Shown: piece by piece, positions 35,278 through 43,348 of the stretch
Layout: the number at the start of each line of letters is the position of its first letter
Position numbering within the stretch: the first letter of the stretch is position 1
From: Gordonia polyisoprenivorans NBRC 16320 = JCM 10675
GTDB taxonomy: Bacteria > Actinomycetota > Actinomycetes > Mycobacteriales > Mycobacteriaceae
Direction: 5' to 3'
DNA length: 64,000 nt
Assembly (NCBI RefSeq): GCF_000241325.1
Contig: NZ_BAEI01000094.1
Span: 51,326-115,325, forward strand
Program-made: the position numbers and the translations under genes
The notes under the pieces: model-generated
What the model was told of the DNA's origin: nothing
The model's input: only the letters and a program-made list of their open reading frames with translations
The model's database searches: none

Positions 35278-35290
35278 TATTTTCTGTCAA
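35278..35290 (-). promoter_or_regulatory. Promoter-like element TTGACAGAAAATA
   Basis: On the minus strand this reads TTGACAGAAAATA, identical over 13 bases to 27201-27213. It lies about 130 bp upstream of the ligase start at 35147 and holds a perfect -35 box. No good -10 box at 16-18 bp is evident, so the leader would be long if this is the promoter. Confidence 0.4.
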
Positions 35291-35373
35291 CAGCTTTCAC
35301 GAATCACACAATCGCCATCCGCCGGCTCGATGCCGACGGCTGGGAAGTTCGAACGTTCGCCTCGGGTCTGCGC

Positions 35374-36255
35374 TCAACCCCTCCGGACCGAGTCGTCGCG
35401 TCGCCGTCGATAGGTGATGGTGACGACGGTGCAGACCTTCCCGTCAGTGCGGGTGGATCGCACTACTGCGAGAGCGGAACTGCGGCCGATGTATTCGATA
35501 TCGACGTCGAAGCGCACGGTCTGTCCGGCCGGGCCGGGACGGAGGTAGACCGCGTTCATCATCGCGGTCTCGAGTCCTGGTGCGCGCCCGGCAATGGCTT
35601 GGCCGGCAGCACGATCCGACGCGTAGAGCGCTACCCCGCCGTGAAGGCTTCCGCCGGGATTGATGACGGGGTCGACGACGTCGAGTTCAAGGCCGGCACC
35701 CGCGTCCCGAAGGCCAAGACGCTGGGCCAGTCCTTCCCCTGCGGGCGTCGCGCTGCGACCCGCGGGAAGTTCACGTGGTCGCGGCGCAGCGGTGCTGAAC
35801 TGAACCCGTTCGGTGACCACCGCGACCGTCGACCCCGTGTCATCGGTGATGGTGCCGGTGGCAACCGCCCCCGTCGCATAGCGATGAGCGGTCCGGCCGC
35901 AAGCGTGTAGGAATCCACCCGCCGCGGGAATCGGCGCGCAGAAGTCCATGGTGAGTTCGGTGGTGGCCGCCCACCCGCCGGATGGTCGGTACGCGACCGC
36001 GGCGCTGCCGATCGCGGTGTCGGCAAAGACGCCGAGCGCTCCCGGCGACACACCGTCCGCGGTGTACATCAAGGGATTCAACGTCATCCGACCAAGGGTT
36101 TCCGCACTGGTCCCCACGACCTCGTCGACGCCGAAGAGGAGTTCGGGCGGGCCGGGGATGTACTGCACCGGCCGCGGCGTCGCGTCCCATCGCGCACCTG
36201 CCGAACAGGTCCGACCGTCGACGAGTATGTCCCGATCACCCATGTCCACAGTCAC
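35374..36255 (-). CDS. Tandem hotdog-fold thioesterase-like protein
   Basis: A 293-residue protein that appears to hold two PaaI/4HBT-type hotdog domains. The first (about 65-155) has SPGALGVFADTAIGSAAVAY and TTELTMDFCAPI; the second (about 195-285) has the standard NPGGSLHGGVALYASDRAAG and RFDVDIEYIGRSSALAV. The second unit has the more typical HGG motif. It may hydrolyse an acyl-CoA or trap intermediates. It lies 15 bp after the SDR gene on the same strand and is followed by the ligase gene. Confidence 0.75.
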   Translation of the reverse strand: MTVDMGDRDILVDGRTCSAGARWDATPRPVQYIPGPPELLFGVDEVVGTSAETLGRMTLNPLMYTADGVSPGALGVFADTAIGSAAVAYRPSGGWAATTELTMDFCAPIPAAGGFLHACGRTAHRYATGAVATGTITDDTGSTVAVVTERVQFSTAAPRPRELPAGRSATPAGEGLAQRLGLRDAGAGLELDVVDPVINPGGSLHGGVALYASDRAAGQAIAGRAPGLETAMMNAVYLRPGPAGQTVRFDVDIEYIGRSSALAVVRSTRTDGKVCTVVTITYRRRRDDSVRRG

Positions 36256-36270
36256 CTCCGTGCGGCGATA

Positions 36271-37065
36271 TCAGAAGGCGGAGATGCCGCCGTTGACACT
36301 GACGGTCTGACCGGTCAACCGGGCGGCACCGGGGCCGGCCAGGAAGACGATCAGGGACGCCAGATCGTCGGGGACCGCCACTCCCAGGTGCGCCTGCCCG
36401 GCCGCCTTCTCGAACAACGATCGGCTGAATCCGTCGCGCAGGACGTTGTCTGCGGTGCGGGTGCCCTCGATCAGCGATGGGGTCACCGCGTTGACGCGAA
36501 TACCGTTGCGCTTGGCCTCCACCGCCACCACGCGCGTGAACATGACGATGGCCGCCATGGCCGCCCCCAGAACACTCTCTCCCGGGGTCGGCACCTTGGC
36601 CGCATCGGAAGCGATGTTGATGATGCTCCCGCCACCCTGATCCTGCATCAGCGGCAGTACCGCACGGGTGAACAACATCGGCGGCAGCGCCTGGCCGGTG
36701 AGGATTGCCGACATCGACGCGGCCGGTGTGCGGTGCAACAGCTCCGGCTTGTAGGCGGTGGTCGTCGAGCTGATGCAGATGTCGACCGAACCCAGCCGGT
36801 CGTGCGCCGCGGAGACCGCGCGATCCACGGCCGACTCATCGGTCGCGTCGGCCGACACGAAGGTCACCTCGACATCCGGGTACTGATCGAGAACCGCTCG
36901 ACGCGCACCGTCACCCCGTTCGGCGTCACGGCCGACGAGCACCAGCCGGGGAACTCCGGCCGCGGCGAGCCCGAGCGCACTGGCGAGGCCGACACCCGAG
37001 GTTCCTCCGGCGATCAGGGCACCGGACTCCTCGTACTTACGAACCAGCGGCGACTCGGACATCAA
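36271..37065 (-). CDS. SDR-family protein lacking the Tyr/Lys catalytic pair
   Basis: A 264-residue Rossmann-fold short-chain dehydrogenase relative. The cofactor motif GGTSGVGLASA and the C-terminal LTGQTVSVNGGISAF are typical. After the Ser of IASDAAK the place of YxxxK reads LGAAM (GESVLGAAMAAIVMF), so both Tyr and Lys are missing. A paralogue at 58956-59741 has the same GESVxGAA pattern with the Lys kept. It may be a different reductase type or a binding protein. It is transcribed away from the PaaX-type regulator. Confidence 0.8.
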   Translation of the reverse strand: MMSESPLVRKYEESGALIAGGTSGVGLASALGLAAAGVPRLVLVGRDAERGDGARRAVLDQYPDVEVTFVSADATDESAVDRAVSAAHDRLGSVDICISSTTTAYKPELLHRTPAASMSAILTGQALPPMLFTRAVLPLMQDQGGGSIINIASDAAKVPTPGESVLGAAMAAIVMFTRVVAVEAKRNGIRVNAVTPSLIEGTRTADNVLRDGFSRSLFEKAAGQAHLGVAVPDDLASLIVFLAGPGAARLTGQTVSVNGGISAF

Positions 37066-37095
37066 CTCTCACCTCTCAACTCACGACAACTATCT

Positions 37096-37106
37096 AACGT
37101 TCTACA
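37096..37106 (+). promoter_or_regulatory. Repeated element AACGTTCTACA (copy 1)
   Basis: AACGTTCTACA occurs here between the divergent SDR and PaaX-type genes and again at 38053-38063 just upstream of the reductase module. A 10-bp palindrome ATCTATAGAT lies nearby at 37123-37132. The two copies flank the regulator gene, which suggests it binds them. Confidence 0.45.
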
Positions 37107-37197
37107 CTACTGTCGCTGTTCTATCTATAGATGTATTATTTTTTCTGTGCCTGTATCCACGCGGCGTGCTCCGACTCGACGTCGATCGACCGATACG

Positions 37198-38034
37198 ATG
37201 TCACCCATGTCCGAGCACGCCGACGAGTCCGTCACCTCGATCGCCAGCGCCCGATCGGCGCTCATCTCAATCCTGGGCGAACTCGTGGCCCCGTATCACC
37301 AGCCCGTACGCACAGCAGCACTGCTGTACGCACTCACCGGCGTCGGCTTCGGCGAGTCGGCGAGCCGACAGGCCATCGCACGCGCCGGAGCCTCCGGACT
37401 CCTGGCCGCCGAACGTGACGGGCGAGAGACGAAGTGGGCCCTGACCGAGCGAACCCATGAACTGTTCCGCGAGGGCACACGGCGAGTGTTTCCCGACTCG
37501 ACGATCGGCCGCTGGGACGGCAAATGGTTGATAGTGATCGTTCCGATACCCGAATCCCGACGAGCTACCCGCAAGAAGCTCTACGCCGCCCTGCGCTGGG
37601 CCGGTTTCGGCAATCCCAGCGCGGGAATCTGGGTCACGCCGCATGTCGAGCGGCTGCCCGAAGCGCAATCAGCCATCGACTCGTTGGGCCTGCACGACAA
37701 CACCATGTCGTTCATCGGCTCCCCGGCGTCAGTGGGCGTGTCCGAGGCCGAACTCGTCGAGCGCGCGTGGGATCTCGATGAGGTTGCACGCACCTACGAG
37801 GCTCTGCGCGCACGTTTTGACAACGACGAGCAGCTCGCCGGCAAGGCCGCATTGGTGGCCCACATCGAACTGATCGACGCCCTGCGCCACACGCCCTACA
37901 TGGATCCCCAACTCCCCCATGAACTCTTGCCGGAGTGGCCTGGCCTCAAGGTCATCCGACGACTGCAGGAACTGCGCGCCGAACGCGCACCGGCGGCACA
38001 CGCGCACTGGCTCACTGTCGCCCAACTCGACTAA
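37198..38034 (+). CDS. PaaX-family transcriptional regulator
   Basis: A 278-residue protein with the PaaX layout: an N-terminal winged helix (about 18-85, with RTAALLYALTGVGFGESASRQAIARA), a central domain around WLIVIVPIPESRRATRKKLYAALRWAGFG, and a C-terminal domain with LVAHIELIDALRHTPYMDP and LLPEWPG. PaaX proteins usually repress aryl-CoA catabolism and sense an aryl-CoA. The start is at ATG 37198 or 37207; neither has a strong ribosome site. It directly precedes the reductase module, which is probably its target. Confidence 0.87.
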   Translation: MSPMSEHADESVTSIASARSALISILGELVAPYHQPVRTAALLYALTGVGFGESASRQAIARAGASGLLAAERDGRETKWALTERTHELFREGTRRVFPDSTIGRWDGKWLIVIVPIPESRRATRKKLYAALRWAGFGNPSAGIWVTPHVERLPEAQSAIDSLGLHDNTMSFIGSPASVGVSEAELVERAWDLDEVARTYEALRARFDNDEQLAGKAALVAHIELIDALRHTPYMDPQLPHELLPEWPGLKVIRRLQELRAERAPAAHAHWLTVAQLD

Positions 38035-38052
38035 CGCGTGCGGCGATCCGAC

Positions 38053-38063
38053 AACGTTCTACA
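38053..38063 (+). promoter_or_regulatory. Repeated element AACGTTCTACA (copy 2)
   Basis: The second copy of AACGTTCTACA lies about 110 bp before the first reductase-module gene. Its CTACA half is mirrored by TGTAG at 38089-38093, giving an extended inverted arrangement. Probably a PaaX-type binding region. Confidence 0.45.
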
Positions 38064-38163
38064 TTTGTGGACAGAGACGATCTGAATTTGTAGTATGAGC
38101 TCGACGCCTGAATGAGCACGCCTCGTTCTCAGCCCCGCGTCTCACCACAGCCAAAGGACACAC

Positions 38164-39333
38164 GTGAGCTCACTTCACGCACCCACGATGGCGCTCCTGA
38201 CATCGGCCGCCGATGATCCCGTGACTTACGCGCGCCGGTGGAAGCACGCACACCGACGTCCCGTGATCGGGTCGTTCCCGATGAACTTCCCCGCCGAGTT
38301 GGCGCATGCCGCGGGCGCTCTGCCCGTCATCGTCCAGGAGAGCCGCACTCCCATCACCGAAGGCCGCAGCCTGCTCGCCGAGTTCTACTGCGGATACACC
38401 CGCAGTGTGGCCGATCAGGCCGCGATCGGTGAGCTCGACGTCTTCGATGCCTTCGTCGCCGCGGACCACTGCGTGCAATTGCTCGGCGCCGTCGATGTCA
38501 TCCGGTATGCACGTCCCGACAAACCGGTCCACTTCGCGCAGTTCACCAGTGCAATGGACAACGCGTCGACCCGTCCGCGGGTCGACGACCGCATCGCCGA
38601 CCTGCGGGCGGAGATCGAATCCGTCACCGGACACCGTGTCACCGATGCCGCGCTGAGGGAGAGCATCGCGGCATTCAATCGGAATCGGGGCCTGCTCCGC
38701 GACATCTACGCGCTGCGCCGATCGGGCCGGGCCCACATCACCGCGAGTGAGATGCAGGTGTTGGTCAAGTCGAGCATGGTGATGGACATCGACGAGCACA
38801 CCGGACTCCTGAAAGACCTTCTCGTGCACCTGACTGCGGAGGCAGCACCGGCCGACGTCGTGCGCGTTCACGTGTCCGGACACTTCTGTCATGCGCCGCG
38901 TCCCGAGATCCTGGATGTGATCGAAGAATCCGGTGCCGTCGTCGTCGACGACGACCTCTATACGGGATACCGGTACATCTCCACCGATGTACCTGAGGAA
39001 TCCGATCCCGTTGCCGCACTGTCGGAATGGTATCTCGATCGCAACCACAACGCCCCCTGTCCGACTCGGGTCACCAGTGATGTGGACTGGGACACCTACC
39101 TTCTGGATTCCATCGCCGCCAGTGGCGCGTCCGGGGTCGTCGTATTGATGGCCAAGTTCTGCGAACCCCATATGCTGTACTATCCGGAACTTCGCAAAGC
39201 ACTTGATGCACAAGGTATTCCGTTGCTACTCATCGAAACCGAGCACGAAGGTATCCCGCTGGAGAAGCTGCGCACCCAGATGGAGACATTCGTCGAACGA
39301 ATCCGCCGAAGCGCCGCCCCGCTGACGGTTTGA
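38164..39333 (+). CDS. Benzoyl-CoA reductase / 2-hydroxyacyl-CoA dehydratase, HgdB/BcrC-like subunit
   Basis: A 389-residue member of the HGD-D superfamily, the smaller catalytic subunit type. Cysteines likely to bind a 4Fe-4S cluster are in EFYCGYTRS, AADHCVQLL, SGHFCHAPRP and MAKFCEPHMLYYPEL, the last two being the strongest family matches. Relatives form a heterodimer that performs ATP-driven one-electron reduction of a CoA thioester, either ring reduction or dehydration. GTG at 38164 follows AAAGGA. The next gene encodes the partner subunit 15 bp downstream. Substrate is unknown; see the module finding. Confidence 0.85.
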   Translation: MSSLHAPTMALLTSAADDPVTYARRWKHAHRRPVIGSFPMNFPAELAHAAGALPVIVQESRTPITEGRSLLAEFYCGYTRSVADQAAIGELDVFDAFVAADHCVQLLGAVDVIRYARPDKPVHFAQFTSAMDNASTRPRVDDRIADLRAEIESVTGHRVTDAALRESIAAFNRNRGLLRDIYALRRSGRAHITASEMQVLVKSSMVMDIDEHTGLLKDLLVHLTAEAAPADVVRVHVSGHFCHAPRPEILDVIEESGAVVVDDDLYTGYRYISTDVPEESDPVAALSEWYLDRNHNAPCPTRVTSDVDWDTYLLDSIAASGASGVVVLMAKFCEPHMLYYPELRKALDAQGIPLLLIETEHEGIPLEKLRTQMETFVERIRRSAAPLTV

Positions 39334-39348
39334 CCGAAGGAAAATATC

Positions 39349-40689
39349 ATGAGTACCCCTCTGTTCCAGAAGGACAAGACCAACAAGCTGTCGAGCACCA
39401 AGGTCGGCGGACGGATGACCGCGGCCTACTGGGAGAACATCTTCACCGCGAAAGAGCGCGGCAAACACGTCGTCTGGTACAACGGCGCCGCGATGAACCC
39501 CCTCTTTCAGGCGGCCGGCCTCGAATGGTGCCACGGCGAAGCCTTCGCCGCTCGGCTGGCCGCCCAGCATCTCGAGGAACCCGCCCAGGCCGCCGGGGCC
39601 GAGTACGGATACATCGGCGAATTGTGTTCCTATGCCCGGACCCACCTGGGATGCGCCGTGCTGACCCGGCAGAATCTCGACGAGAGTGACACCGGAGTGG
39701 TCGGCATGCTCGACCAACAGGAACTTGCCGCGAAACTGCCCGCCCCCGACTTCTTCGTCAACGGGTACGCCGGCTGCAGCACCGGACAGCAGTGGGATGC
39801 CATGACCTACCGCGTCTTCGATCGCCAGCTGCCGGTCTTCAACGTCTCGCTGCCGATGTTGTGGGGCAACAAGCCCGATGCCGGCTATATGCGGGGTGAA
39901 GAATGGGAAGAGGTCAGCGCTTACGCCGAGGGGCAATTGCGCGAACTCGTCGAGTTCCTCGAGTATCAGACGGGGCGACCCTTTGACTGGGATGTGCTCA
40001 GCGAGAGCATGTCCTACATCAAGCGCGCATCCGAGCTCAGGCTCGAGGGGATGGCCCTGTGCACCCAGGCCCCGACGCCCGCGACATACTGGGATTGGGT
40101 GGCGAGTATCGCGCCGATCAACTTCCTCCCCGGAAACCAGGCTCTCGTCGACTATTTCGCCGGAGTCAAGGCCGAGATCGAGCAACGGCTCGCCGATGGT
40201 GTCACCGCGGTGGCCGACGAGCGCTATCGGGTCTACTTCGACGGAATCATGAACTGGAACAAACTCGGGTTCCTGACCAAGAAGTTCGCCGAGTACGATG
40301 TCGCGGTGGTCGCGGGCCGCTATACCCACGAATCATTCTGGCAGGAACCACAACTCATCGATGTCGAGAACCCACTGCGCGGAATGGCTCAACACTATTT
40401 GTTGTGCCCACTCAATCACGGGCTCAAGAATCTGCAGGAGCTGCTGCTGCGTCGAATCGACGAGTATTCCATCGACGGCATCGCTTTCCACTCCACTCGG
40501 ACGTGCCGAGCGATGACGAATCCGCAGACCATGCTGGCGCGCGCCGCCGAACGGGAGCGCGGGGTGAAGTCGTTCTTCTTCGAGGGGGACGTGGCCGATG
40601 CGTCGTTCTACAACGACGAGCTGTTCGACAGCCGTCTCGAGGCGATGCTCGAAGCGATCGACGTCCAGCGCGCGAAGTCCCTGGTCTGA
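39349..40689 (+). CDS. Benzoyl-CoA reductase / 2-hydroxyacyl-CoA dehydratase, HgdA/BcrB-like subunit
   Basis: A 446-residue partner of the preceding protein. Conserved Cys-containing segments are GLEWCHGEA, IGELCSYARTHLG, NGYAGCSTGQQWD and HSTRTCRAMTNPQ, then EGDVADASFYNDELFDSRLEAMLE, which matches the superfamily ending with its Asp and Arg. BcrB/HgdA subunits bind the substrate CoA ester and a 4Fe-4S cluster. The ATG has a GAAGGAAAA ribosome site. The stop overlaps the ATPase start as TGATG, so the subunits and activator should be made in fixed proportion. Confidence 0.85.
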   Translation: MSTPLFQKDKTNKLSSTKVGGRMTAAYWENIFTAKERGKHVVWYNGAAMNPLFQAAGLEWCHGEAFAARLAAQHLEEPAQAAGAEYGYIGELCSYARTHLGCAVLTRQNLDESDTGVVGMLDQQELAAKLPAPDFFVNGYAGCSTGQQWDAMTYRVFDRQLPVFNVSLPMLWGNKPDAGYMRGEEWEEVSAYAEGQLRELVEFLEYQTGRPFDWDVLSESMSYIKRASELRLEGMALCTQAPTPATYWDWVASIAPINFLPGNQALVDYFAGVKAEIEQRLADGVTAVADERYRVYFDGIMNWNKLGFLTKKFAEYDVAVVAGRYTHESFWQEPQLIDVENPLRGMAQHYLLCPLNHGLKNLQELLLRRIDEYSIDGIAFHSTRTCRAMTNPQTMLARAAERERGVKSFFFEGDVADASFYNDELFDSRLEAMLEAIDVQRAKSLV

Positions 40690-41621
40690 TGACATGGCAT
40701 GTGCTGGGGGTCGATCTCGGCTCGACCACGGCGAAAGCTGTCGTCGTCGACGACTCGGGCAGCCTCGTCGGTTCCAGCGTCGTGCAGATGGGTGCGGTCA
40801 GTCGCGATGCGGTGGTCATCGCGATCACGTCCGCCCTCGAGGACGCCGAGGTGTCCGCCGGGGACATCAAGCGCACCATCAGCACCGGATACGGACGCAA
40901 GCTCGTTCCCGGTGCGGACCGCTCGTTCACCGAGATCACCTGTCATGCAAGGGGAGCCGCAGCGTTGTGCCCCGGTGTACGTCTGGTGGTCGACATCGGC
41001 GGGCAGGACAGCAAGGCGATCGCCGTCGACGACGACGGACTGGTCGAGCGATTCGCGATGAATGACCGGTGCGCCAGCGGCACCGGCCGATTCTTCGACG
41101 TCCTGGCTCGCGCCCTCGAGGTCGACGTCAGTGAGGTGGGAGCACTGGCCATGTCCGGGGCCGACGGCCTCGAGGTCAGCAGCATGTGCGCGACCTTCGC
41201 CGAGACCGAGGTGATCTCGATGCTGGCACAGGGACAGGAGAAGGCCGACATCGCCGCGTCGGTGCACAAGGCGGTGGCGGCACGGACCCTCGGACTCGTC
41301 GCCCAGGTGGGTAAGGCGACTCCCACCGTGATGACCGGCGGTGTGGCACGCAACGAAGCCGCACGCCACTACCTCGAGCTGGCGCTGCGACACCCGGTCG
41401 AGGTGTTGGCGCAACCGCAGATCGCCGGCGCGTACGGAGCCGGGTTGCTCGCGCACGACGACTACCAAGGGTCGCTCGCCCGAGCCGAACGGCACGACTC
41501 GTCGGCGAAAGCCCAACTGGCACAACGGACAGGGCAAACGGCGCCACGCTGTACCGGTTGTGACGGAGACCTGTCGCACGATCACGGTGCCGTGCCCTTG
41601 ACTTTGCGGAGCAGCACGTGA
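40689..41621 (+). CDS. BadF/BadG/BcrA/BcrD/HgdC-type activator ATPase
   Basis: A 310-residue ASKHA-fold ATPase that should pass electrons to the HgdAB/BcrBC-like pair at the cost of ATP. Nucleotide motifs are GVDLGSTTAK (7-16), DIGGQDSK (102-109) and TGGVARNEAAR. The 4Fe-4S cluster of the dimer would be held by Cys128 (NDRCASGTGRF) and Cys167 (SSMCATFAE), both conserved. The C-terminus adds about 50 residues with a CTGCDG motif not usual in HgdC. Only one ATPase is encoded, as in dehydratases, whereas class I benzoyl-CoA reductases have two different ones. Confidence 0.88.
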   Translation: MTWHVLGVDLGSTTAKAVVVDDSGSLVGSSVVQMGAVSRDAVVIAITSALEDAEVSAGDIKRTISTGYGRKLVPGADRSFTEITCHARGAAALCPGVRLVVDIGGQDSKAIAVDDDGLVERFAMNDRCASGTGRFFDVLARALEVDVSEVGALAMSGADGLEVSSMCATFAETEVISMLAQGQEKADIAASVHKAVAARTLGLVAQVGKATPTVMTGGVARNEAARHYLELALRHPVEVLAQPQIAGAYGAGLLAHDDYQGSLARAERHDSSAKAQLAQRTGQTAPRCTGCDGDLSHDHGAVPLTLRSST

Positions 41622-42109
41622 CCGACGGCGACCTCGATGACGTGACGGTCTTCCTCGTGGGTGACGATCCGACTCTTCTGCAGGAGATCGCCCTCGGATT
41701 CGTTCGGGCGGGGATGCAGCGCATCGGAATCGCCTGTCCTGACGAATCTTCGGCGAGCGCCGCGGCCACCGCTGCATTCCGGGCGGCGTCGGGCATCTGG
41801 GCGGTACCGGCGTCGGGTGATCTGGTGTCGGCTCCCGACGCCGAACGGATCGTCGCCGAACTGACGGCCTCGCTCGGCGACCCCGACATCATCGTCCTCG
41901 GCACAGCCGACCTGGAGCACATGACCCGGTCACTCGGAGAGTCCACGCGCGAGCACCCCGTGGTGATCCGAATCGACGACGAGACAACCGATTCCCATGA
42001 GACGGACCAGGCACTCGGCGTCGCTCTGCGGCCCGGAGTCGCGATCGGGGAGATCGCCGCGGACGTCGTCAGGCGCGCCGCTACGATGGTGCGCCGGCGA
42101 ACCTCGTGA
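41618..42109 (+). CDS. Conserved hypothetical protein coupled to the activator ATPase
   Basis: A 163-residue protein I do not recognise. It starts with GTG overlapping the ATPase stop (GTGA). The N-terminus VTVFLVGDDPTLLQEIALGFVRAGMQRIGIACP has the beta-alpha-beta shape of a Rossmann-like domain, lacking a glycine-rich motif, and the later part alternates short strands and helices (DPDIIVLGTADL). No cysteine pattern for an iron-sulfur cluster is seen. Its 3' end overlaps the convergent phosphatase gene by 29 bp. Tight coupling suggests a role in the reductase module, perhaps as an accessory or assembly protein. Confidence 0.65.
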   Translation: MTDGDLDDVTVFLVGDDPTLLQEIALGFVRAGMQRIGIACPDESSASAAATAAFRAASGIWAVPASGDLVSAPDAERIVAELTASLGDPDIIVLGTADLEHMTRSLGESTREHPVVIRIDDETTDSHETDQALGVALRPGVAIGEIAADVVRRAATMVRRRTS

Positions 42110-42782
42110 CCCACTTCGAAAGCCGTTCCATGTCACCGCCGTTGGCCTCCACCCAGCCCCACGCCCCGCCCGGGTTCTCCGATACCGCGCCGAGGACCAA
42201 CTCGATCGCCTCACGCGGGGTTCCCCAGACAGGGGCATCACGTGTCACGCCCCGCGGCAGACGCTTGCGGACCTTCATCCGCTCATAGATCCCCGGGACC
42301 GCCTCGGCCGTCCGCTGGTAGTCGGCGATGATCGCCTCACGTTCCACGTCGGCAAGGAGCAACGCGACCGCAATCACCACTCCCGTCCGATCCTTGCCCG
42401 CCGCGCAGTGCACCAGTGTCGAGCCGACCGGATCGACATGGTTGAGCGCTGCGACGATCCGTGCCGAAGAGGTCGTAAGCATCTCCCCGTACAGCTCACT
42501 GAGCGACGAGTGCATCACCCGATCGATCCGAGCGCCGGAAAACAGCGGATTGCCGACCAACTCGACGCCGGGCTCCCAGGTCCAGGCGAACCGACTGGCC
42601 TCGGTGGCATCTCGGAGATCGATCACGGTGGTAGGCGGCCACTCGACGTTCGTCGGCGCGGTGTCACCTTCGTAGAGCGCGTCGCTGCGCAGCAGCATCC
42701 CCGGCTGGGTCGAGCCACCCGAACGAACCGGCAGTCCGGCCAGATCTCGAACGTTCACCGGTGCGTGCAACGACACGGTCAT
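42081..42782 (-). CDS. Protein-tyrosine-phosphatase-like protein (PtpB/DSP3 type)
   Basis: A 233-residue phosphatase of the group that includes M. tuberculosis PtpB. The catalytic P-loop is VHCAAGKDRTG with Cys126 and Arg132, preceded by the N-terminal region VNVRDLAGLPV and LLRSDAL. Such enzymes act on phosphotyrosine or phosphoinositide; the role here is unclear. The ATG at 42782 has GAGGAG 9 bp upstream. It is divergent from a thioesterase gene; the TTTGGT-N3-ACCA operator lies between them. Confidence 0.85.
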   Translation of the reverse strand: MTVSLHAPVNVRDLAGLPVRSGGSTQPGMLLRSDALYEGDTAPTNVEWPPTTVIDLRDATEASRFAWTWEPGVELVGNPLFSGARIDRVMHSSLSELYGEMLTTSSARIVAALNHVDPVGSTLVHCAAGKDRTGVVIAVALLLADVEREAIIADYQRTAEAVPGIYERMKVRKRLPRGVTRDAPVWGTPREAIELVLGAVSENPGGAWGWVEANGGDMERLSKWVTRFAGAPS

Positions 42783-42831
42783 CGGACAACTCCTCGGGTG
42801 GCGTCGGAAGTCGCGAGCCTCGGCGGTAATA

Positions 42832-42846
42832 TTTGGTCGTACCATA
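42832..42846 (-). promoter_or_regulatory. Operator TATGGTACGACCAAA
   Basis: On the minus strand this reads TATGGTACGACCAAA; the 12 bases GGTACGACCAAA are identical to the perfect palindrome at 61675-61689. It sits 50 bp from each of two divergent starts (phosphatase and thioesterase). Confidence 0.6.
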
Positions 42847-42897
42847 TCAACTGATGTTCTGGATCCTGCGCCAGGCCCCCGAGCGGAGAACTTGCCG

Positions 42898-43329
42898 ATG
42901 CCCACAGACCACGATCAGATCCACCGTCGAGCCGCGTCCGGCGCGGGATTCGATGACGCTCTCGGACTCGTCCTGCTGTCCCGGGAGCCCGACGGCGTGA
43001 CCAGCCGGCTTGAGATCGGTCCGATGCACCGCCAACCGTTCGGCATCGTCCACGGCGGCGTCTATTGTGCGATCGCCGAGAGCGTCGCGAGTCTCAGCGG
43101 CTACTTCTGGCTTCAGCACAGCGGGATCGGCGGAACGTCCGTCGGCGTCAACAACAACACCGACTTCCTCCGGTCGGTCACCGAGGGCATCATCACCGCG
43201 CGATCGCAGCCGATCCATCGCGGTCGGCGCCAACAGTTGTGGTCGGTGGACATGCGCATCGACGACGGCACGCTCGTGGCCCGGAGTCAGGTCCGGTTAC
43301 AGAACATCGCGATGTCCGAATCGGTGTGA
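42898..43329 (+). CDS. PaaI-type hotdog thioesterase
   Basis: A 143-residue single hotdog-domain protein. FGIVHGGVYCAIAESVAS at about 47-64 is the PaaI family active-site region with His-Gly-Gly and a Glu, and VGVNNNTDFLRSVTEG follows in the central strand. It should hydrolyse aryl- or acyl-CoA esters, releasing CoA when a pathway stalls. The ATG at 42898 follows GGAGAA. It converges on the aldolase gene with 19 bp between stops and shares its promoter region with the phosphatase. Confidence 0.85.
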   Translation: MPTDHDQIHRRAASGAGFDDALGLVLLSREPDGVTSRLEIGPMHRQPFGIVHGGVYCAIAESVASLSGYFWLQHSGIGGTSVGVNNNTDFLRSVTEGIITARSQPIHRGRRQQLWSVDMRIDDGTLVARSQVRLQNIAMSESV

Positions 43330-43348
43330 TCGGAGGCCGGTGAAGCTG

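Noticed and set aside
38164..41621. Naming the module a true class I benzoyl-CoA reductase
   Set aside because: Only one activator ATPase and two catalytic subunits are present, whereas class I reductases have four different subunits; a dehydratase is equally possible.
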